64,000 bases of DNA from Cephalopachus bancanus (lineage: Eukaryota; Chordata; Mammalia; Primates; Tarsiidae): NCBI GenBank assembly GCA_027257055.1, contig JAPVLO010000320.1:124001-188000 (forward strand), given 5' to 3'. A program made the position numbers and the translations under genes. The notes under the pieces were generated by a model. It had not been told where the DNA came from and did not search any database. It saw only the letters and a program-made list of their open reading frames with translations. Below, in pieces: positions 58,507 to 64,000 of this stretch (positions are counted from its first letter, which is position 1; each line of letters opens with the position of its first letter).

Positions 58507-58737
58507 CAGGCATACCAAAAAAATGTATACACATTTTAAGTATGATGTTCTCTCAAAAGATGGTGCAATCAAATTAATGCTAGTGTCACCTATACAGGCA
58601 GGACAGTCAAAAAAATGGCAGAAATATGGTTGAGCAAACATCATACCACCACATGTTGCTATCATAATTTAGTGATAGCAACTCTGAAAAGTAATATATA
58701 GGTAACATCTAAAATGTGTATTTTTTTGGCACCCATG
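58507..58737. mobile_element. Small non-autonomous mariner-type element (MITE)
   Basis: About 230 bases with inverted ends: CAGGCATACCAAAAAAATGT on the left, and the right end reads CATGGGTGCCAAAAAAATAC in reverse. TA/TATA on both sides. The flanking L1 reads on once it is taken out. No coding capacity. Confidence 0.75.
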
Positions 58738-58869
58738 TATATTTACAATTGTTATATCCTCTTAATGAATTGACCCTTTATCACTATATAATCACTTTCT
58801 TTGTCTCTTTTTACAGGTTTTGTTTCAAATTCTATTTTATTTGATATCTATACAATCATTTCTTTGTTT

Positions 58870-59135
58870 CCACAGATAGTTGATTGTAGGACTTCTCATG
58901 GACTTAAAAATATACACATACTCAAATTCCACAATCAGCCCTATTGAACCCATGTATACAAAATGTCACCCCTTCATATCGATATGTTTTACTTCCCATG
59001 AACACTGAAATTTGATCCATTTTTGAGTGCAGATATAGAACCTGTGGACACAGGGTGTTGACAGTATTTATCAAAAACATTTGAACTGGACTGGCACAAT
59101 TCATACTCTTGTTCTAGGAACAACTGCATAGCTAA
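58870..59135 (-). mobile_element. Unclassified DNA-transposon-like remnant
   Basis: A 265-base insert in the old L1 bounded by TAGTTGATTGTAGG and CCTAGGAACAACTGC, weak inverted ends. In reverse it recalls Tigger/MER8-type elements (GTTCCTAGAAC, ATCAAATTTCAG). Family not proved. Confidence 0.4.
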
Positions 59136-59255
59136 TCCTGCTCTTTTATGCTTTCTTTTTTCATGGAATATCTTTTCTTTCCCTTCACTTTCAGTACATG
59201 CATGTCCTTACAAGTAAAGTGAGTTTCTTGTAAGCAGCATATAGTTGCATTTTTT

Positions 59256-62200
59256 CCTATTTTAGGGATTGTCTCTTTACTCTTTTGCTGGTTTCTTTTG
59301 CTCTGCAAAAATTTTCAGATTGATACGGTCCCATCTGTCTATTTGAGCTTTTGTTACACTTGTTTTTGAAGACTTTGTCATGAATTCATTGTCCACTTCA
59401 ATATCCAGAGGGTGCTACCTATGTTTTCTTAAGACTATTTTAGTTTCCGATTTTATAATTAAGTCCTTGATCCATTTTGAGTTGATTTTTGTATATAGTG
59501 ATAGGTAGGGGTCCAGTTTAATTCTTCTGCATGTGGTTAGCCAGTTGTCCCAGCACCATTTGCTAAATATTAATTTCCTTTTCCCAATGTTTGTTATTGA
59601 TGACTTTGTGAAAAAATGAGGCAAGATGTGGTGCATCTAGGGTGGTATGACCATAGACAGACTTTGTCAAAGGTGAGTTGGTTGAGGGATCGAATTTTTA
59701 TTTCTAGATTTTCTGTCCTGTTTCATTGGTCTGTGTGCCTATTATTGTACCAATCCCATATCGTCTATGGTTACTAGAGCCTTTTAAGTCTGGAAGTGGG
59801 TTACCTCCAGCTTTGTTCCATTTGCTGAGGATTGCTTTGGGTATTAGTGCTCTTTTTTGCTTCCACATGAAATCCTGTGTTATCTTTTCTAGGTCTATGA
59901 AAAATGATGTTGGCAATTTGATAGGCATTTCATTGAATCTATAGATTGCCTTGGATAAGATGGACGTCTTGACAATATTGATTCTTCCAATCCATGAGCA
60001 TGAGGTGTTTTTCCATTTGTTTGTATCATTCTTGATTTCTTTGAGCAGTGTTTTTTATTGTAATGGTCTTTCATCTCTTTGGTTAGGTAGATGCAAGGTA
60101 TTTCACTTTCGTGTGTGTGGGTCTGTGTGTGTGTGTGTGTGAGTGTGTGTGTGTGTCTATTGTGAATGGGAGTTTGTTTTTTATTTAGTTCTCAACCTGC
60201 TTGTTTTTAGTGTATAAAAATGCAATTGTCTTTTGTTCATTAATTTTATGTCCTGAAACTTTACCAAAGTTGTTTATTTGTATGAGGAGGTTTTTGACAG
60301 TTTCTCTAGGGTTTTCTTTTTTTTTTTTTTTTTTTCCTTCTAGGGTTTTCTAGGTATAGCATGATATTGTCTGCAAAGAGTAATAAGTTAATTTACTCTT
60401 TCCCTATTTAAATACCTTTGATTTCCTTCTCCTGCCTAGGACTTCCAGTATTATTTGAATAGGAAGGGCAAGAGACAGTAGCATGTCTTGTTCCAGATTT
60501 AGGGGGAATGCTTCCAGCTTCTGCCCATTAAGCATGATGTTGGCTGCAGGTTTGTCATAGATGGTTTTTATTGTCTGAGGGAATGTTCCTACAATGCCTA
60601 GGTGTTCGAGGATTTTCATCAAGAAGGGATACTGGATTTTAGCAAATGCTTTTTCTGCATCTAATAAAATAATCATGTGGTTCTTGTTTTTTATACCTGT
60701 TAATGTGCTGAATTACCATTTATGGTCTTGTGACTGCTGAATCAGCCCTGCATCCCAGGAATGAAACTTGCCTGGTCATGGCAGATAATCCTTGATATAT
60801 TTTGTTGGATATGATTTGTTAGAATCTTACTGAGAATTTTTTTCTATGTTTATTAAGGATATTGGCCTGTAATTATTTTTTTTCTTTTTGGGTGTTTGCC
60901 AGTTTGGGGTATCAGGATGAGATTATCTTCATAAAATGTGCTAGGAGAATTCCTTCCTTCTTGATTGCCTGGAATACTTTCAATGAGATTGGTATCAGTT
61001 CTTCCTTATATGTATTATAGAAATCATCTTAGAAACCATCTGCTCCAGAACATTTTTGGCAGGGAGTTTTCTTATAACTGAGTTAATTTTCAGAATTTTT
61101 GTCTGTTTAGTGTTTCAATTTCTTCTTTTTCAGCCTTGGGAGATTTTGAGTTGCCAAGAAATTCTCAATTTCCCCTAGATTTTATAGTTTATTTGCATAC
61201 AGTATTTATAGTAATCTCTAATAATCTTTTGAATCTCGTCAGAGTCAGTTGTGACACTGTCTTTTTCATTTCTAATTGTATTTATTCAGAATTTATCTCT
61301 CTTTTTTAAGTCAGTCTGGCCAGGAGTGTGTCTATCTTGTCAATCCTTTCAAAGAACCAGCCATTTGTCTTATTTATCCTTTCTATGATATTTTTTCTTA
61401 TAGTTCCTGCAATTGTGACTTTATCTTAGTAATCTAGATTTTTTAAGTAATATTAGGATTGAATTGTTCTTATATTAATATTTCTACTTCTCTTAAGTGT
61501 GACATTAGGCTGTTTGCTTGCAATCCCTCTATTTCCTTGATTTGAGCATGCAATGCTATGAAATTCCCATGTAACACTCCTTTTGTGGTATCCCAGAGGT
61601 TTTCTATGTCATGTCTGTTTTCATTTGTTTCCAGGAATCTTTTTATTTCTGTCTTGGTTTTTCTGTTGACCCAAAAGTAATTCAGCAACATGTTCTTTAG
61701 TTTCCATGTCTTTGTGTTTGGGGAGCTTCTTGTTGGTGGTGCTATTTATTTTTATTCCACTGTGATCTGAGAAGATGTTTGGTATTATTTCAACCTTCTG
61801 GAATTCATTCACATTTGATTTATGCCTGGGAATGTGGTCAATCTTGGAGTATGTTCCATGTGCTGATGAGTAGATTGTATACTCTGTGGTTGTTGGGTGG
61901 AATGTTCCATAGATGTCTATGAGGTCCGGTGGTGTAGTGTTAGTTAAGATTTTGGATCTCCTTGTTGGTTTTTTGCCTCAATGATGTGTCTTGGGCTGTT
62001 AATGGGGTATTAAAGTCTCTGACTATTATTGTATTGGTGTCTGTGTTATCTCTTAGTTTACATAGCAACTGTTGTATAAATTCATGTGTTCTTGTGTTGG
62101 GTACGTATATATTTCAGATAAATATATCCTGCTGGTGGATTGAGCCTTTGATCTTTATGTAGTGTTCTTCTGTGTCCTTTTTAAGCTTTATTGGTTCAAA

Positions 62201-64000
62201 GTCCATTTTGTGCAATGTAAGAATAGCTACCTCTACTCTTTTTTGTATTCCATTTGCCTGGAAGATCAATTTCCAGCCCTTTACCTTGAGCCTGTGGGTG
62301 TGCTTTGCAGTGAGAGGGTTTCTTGGAGGCAGAAGGAGGTTGGATCATGTTTCTTTATCCAATTTTCTATTCTATGCTTTCAGACCATTCACGTTCAAGT
62401 TAATTATTGGTATTTGAGGGTCTAATTCTGTTATAAGGCTCTTAATAGGCTGCTTTGCTTTTTTTTTTTTTTTTAGTTTGTGAGTGATCTGTATGCTCTA
62501 TTAATTCTGTGCTTGCCTGTGCTTTTGTGATGGGTAGAACTATTCTTTCATTTCTGTGCTCAAAGCTTTCTTAAGAATCTCATGAAGGACTGATATTAAG
62601 GTGGTATATTCCCTTGGATTGGAAGTCTGGGAAGAATTTTAATTCTCTATCAATGATGAAGTTTTTCTTGATGTGGTAGGAATTTCTTGGCTGTAATTGC
62701 TTGTCTTTGAGAACATTAAAGATAGGTCTCCATAGCCGGGCATGGTAGCGCACCCCTGTAGTTTCAGCTACTTGGAAGGCTGAGGCAGAAGGAACACTGG
62801 AGCCCAGCAGGTGGAGGCTGCGGGGACCAGGAGCAACCACTGCACTCCAGTCTGGGTGACAGAGTGAGACTCCAACTCAAAAAAAAAATGATGGGACTCC
62901 TGTCCCTTCTGGCTTATAGGGTTTCTCCTGAGAAGTGCTGCAATTCTGATGAGTCTTCCCCAGTAGGTGGACTGACCCTTCTCTCTAGCTGCCTTTAGAA
63001 TTGTTTCTTTCACGCTTAACTTGTGGAGATGGATTACTATGTGTCATCTCATGTAACACCTTGCAGGGGTACTCTGAATCTCTTGCATTTGGATGGTTGC
63101 CTCTCAAGCAAGATAAGGGAATCTTTTCTTGGATGACCTCATGGAAGGCCTGTTTCAGGGTGTTCTCAGTTTCTCCTTCTGTCTGGGGGATACCAATGAG
63201 CCATAGATTTGATTTCTCTATATAGTTCTACACCTCTCATAGGTTTTGCTCATTCTTTCTGAGCCTTTTTCTCCTGACAGGGTTAGATCAATATTTTGAT
63301 TGCCAAGCTCTAAAATTCTTTCCCCTGCCTGATCAATTTTCCTCCCTAGGCTTATTGTGCTTTAAAATTCCAGGAAGGAATTCTTCATTTCCAGGATATC
63401 AGAATGGAACTTTCTGATATTGGCCATCTCAACTTTATTTACAGCATGGCTTGGGGGATATTTGCCAACTTCTTTGCTTTTCTTTGACTATTCTTCTTAT
63501 CCAGTGTCTGAATTCTATGTCTGTCATTAGGGACAGGCCATTCTGAGTGGCTTCCGTTGTTTGGGGATGGGATGGTGCCCTCTTTAAGGTGAGTCCTCTT
63601 TAAGGCTCTGAGGATTGCTGGTGTTTTTCTTCTGGTTCTCTTATGTGGGAGCAGCACTTCTTTTCTTCCTATTTTTTTATTTTGTTCCTTTGTAGCTAAG
63701 AATGCTTTGCTTCCCTAGGACTTTTTCTGCCATTCAAAATAGTTCACAGAGGGAGAGAGGGGGGCATTTACTACTGCTCCGCCACTCTTGCTGGGCAGTG
63801 CTCAGAACTCGAAGTGACTTTCTATTGCAGAGTTTTTCCTTTGGTTGGACTGACCAGACAGCCTTCCAGTCCCCTTTGTAAGCTCTATGTGGGGATCAGG
63901 TGGGGGAATGGACCCCCTGGCAGTTGGGAACACTGCTGTGATTTCAGGAAACACTTTTGCTGAGAAATGGGGTCTCCAGGTGCCTTTTACAACCCTCCAT
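59256..64000 (-). mobile_element. Long L1 lacking its 3' end, running off the window
   Basis: Reverse ORF2 starts abruptly in the C-terminal half (59256) and runs through RT (about 59700-61000) and endonuclease to about 62190. ORF1 spans about 62600-63600 and 5' UTR-like sequence continues to the edge. Many stops. A GT-rich run sits at 60108-60158. Confidence 0.85.
62732..62889 (+). mobile_element. 5'-truncated Alu (right arm only)
   Basis: Starts AGCCGGGCATGGTAGCGCAC, the first bases of the right arm, and ends CCAACTC plus A-run. It lies in the L1 ORF1 region; GATAGGTCTCC before and GATGGGACTCC after it may be the target duplication. Confidence 0.85.

Larger units (their letters stand above)
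56500..59255 (-). mobile_element. Old L1 (L1PB/L1M type) in intron 7
   Basis: Reversed 3' UTR (GGAGTACAATATGATGTTTT) and ORF2 to the endonuclease region (TTTCTTGTAAGCAGCATATA). Interrupted at 58507 and about 58870 by other repeats. 55586-56499 holds no gene or named repeat. Confidence 0.8.

Noticed and set aside
55586..64000. CYP2C exons 8 and 9
   Set aside because: I looked for the GTT start of exon 8 and the FxxGxRxCxG loop of exon 9 and saw neither; the region is L1. They should lie past the right edge.
1..64000. A new multi-gene or defence-type system
   Set aside because: Only one functional-looking gene is present; all other coding sequence belongs to L1, mariner or a retrocopy.

Overview
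The window is nuclear DNA from a primate and is almost entirely interspersed repeat around one cytochrome P450 gene. The Alus are dimeric 7SL-derived elements, but of a type I do not associate with monkeys or apes: the middle reads ACAATAAATCAAAAAATTAG and the 3' end reads GACTCCAACTCAAAA. They also lack the usual lemur and galago forms. My leading guess is a tarsier, but this is inference from repeat style and needs a library search.

Layout. 1-2.8 kb holds old L1 pieces, a MaLR-type LTR and a purine-rich tract. 2.8-5.8 kb is a nested insertion: an Alu landed in the purine tract (19-bp target duplication), then a reverse-transcribed copy of cyclin K (CCNK, minus strand, broken, one intron apparently retained) landed inside that Alu (14-bp duplication). 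6-12 kb holds MIR, MaLR LTR, L1 and Alu fragments. 12.0-13.0 kb is a Tc1/mariner copy whose two ends are inverted halves. 14.8-22.1 kb is an old near-full-length minus-strand L1, with a betaretrovirus-type LTR, two Alus and a second L1 tail inside it, and a 5' UTR built from about three tandem units. 23-32.7 kb is an older minus-strand L1 split by a younger, full-length plus-strand L1 (25.6-32.15 kb) with an 11-bp duplication. That L1 has a CpG-rich 5' UTR, a damaged ORF1 and a damaged ORF2.

The gene. From 32.9 kb to the right edge runs a CYP2C gene on the plus strand. A TATA box and an HNF4-type site lie just upstream. Exons 1 to 7 are all present and in frame (1146 coding bases, 382 codons), with GT-AG introns and exon lengths that match the CYP2C family except exon 5, which is one codon short. 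Exons 8 and 9, including the haem-cysteine loop, must lie beyond the window. The sequence looks like a divergent CYP2C (possibly the CYP2C76 type), not a plain CYP2C8/9/18/19 ortholog. Its introns are packed with L1 (two copies with 5' inversions), Alu and a small mariner-type element.

No tRNA, rRNA, CRISPR array or operon is visible, and I see no sign of a new multi-gene system. The unusual material is structural: nested retrocopies, inverted and patch-like internal duplications inside mobile elements, and a transposon with mirrored ends.
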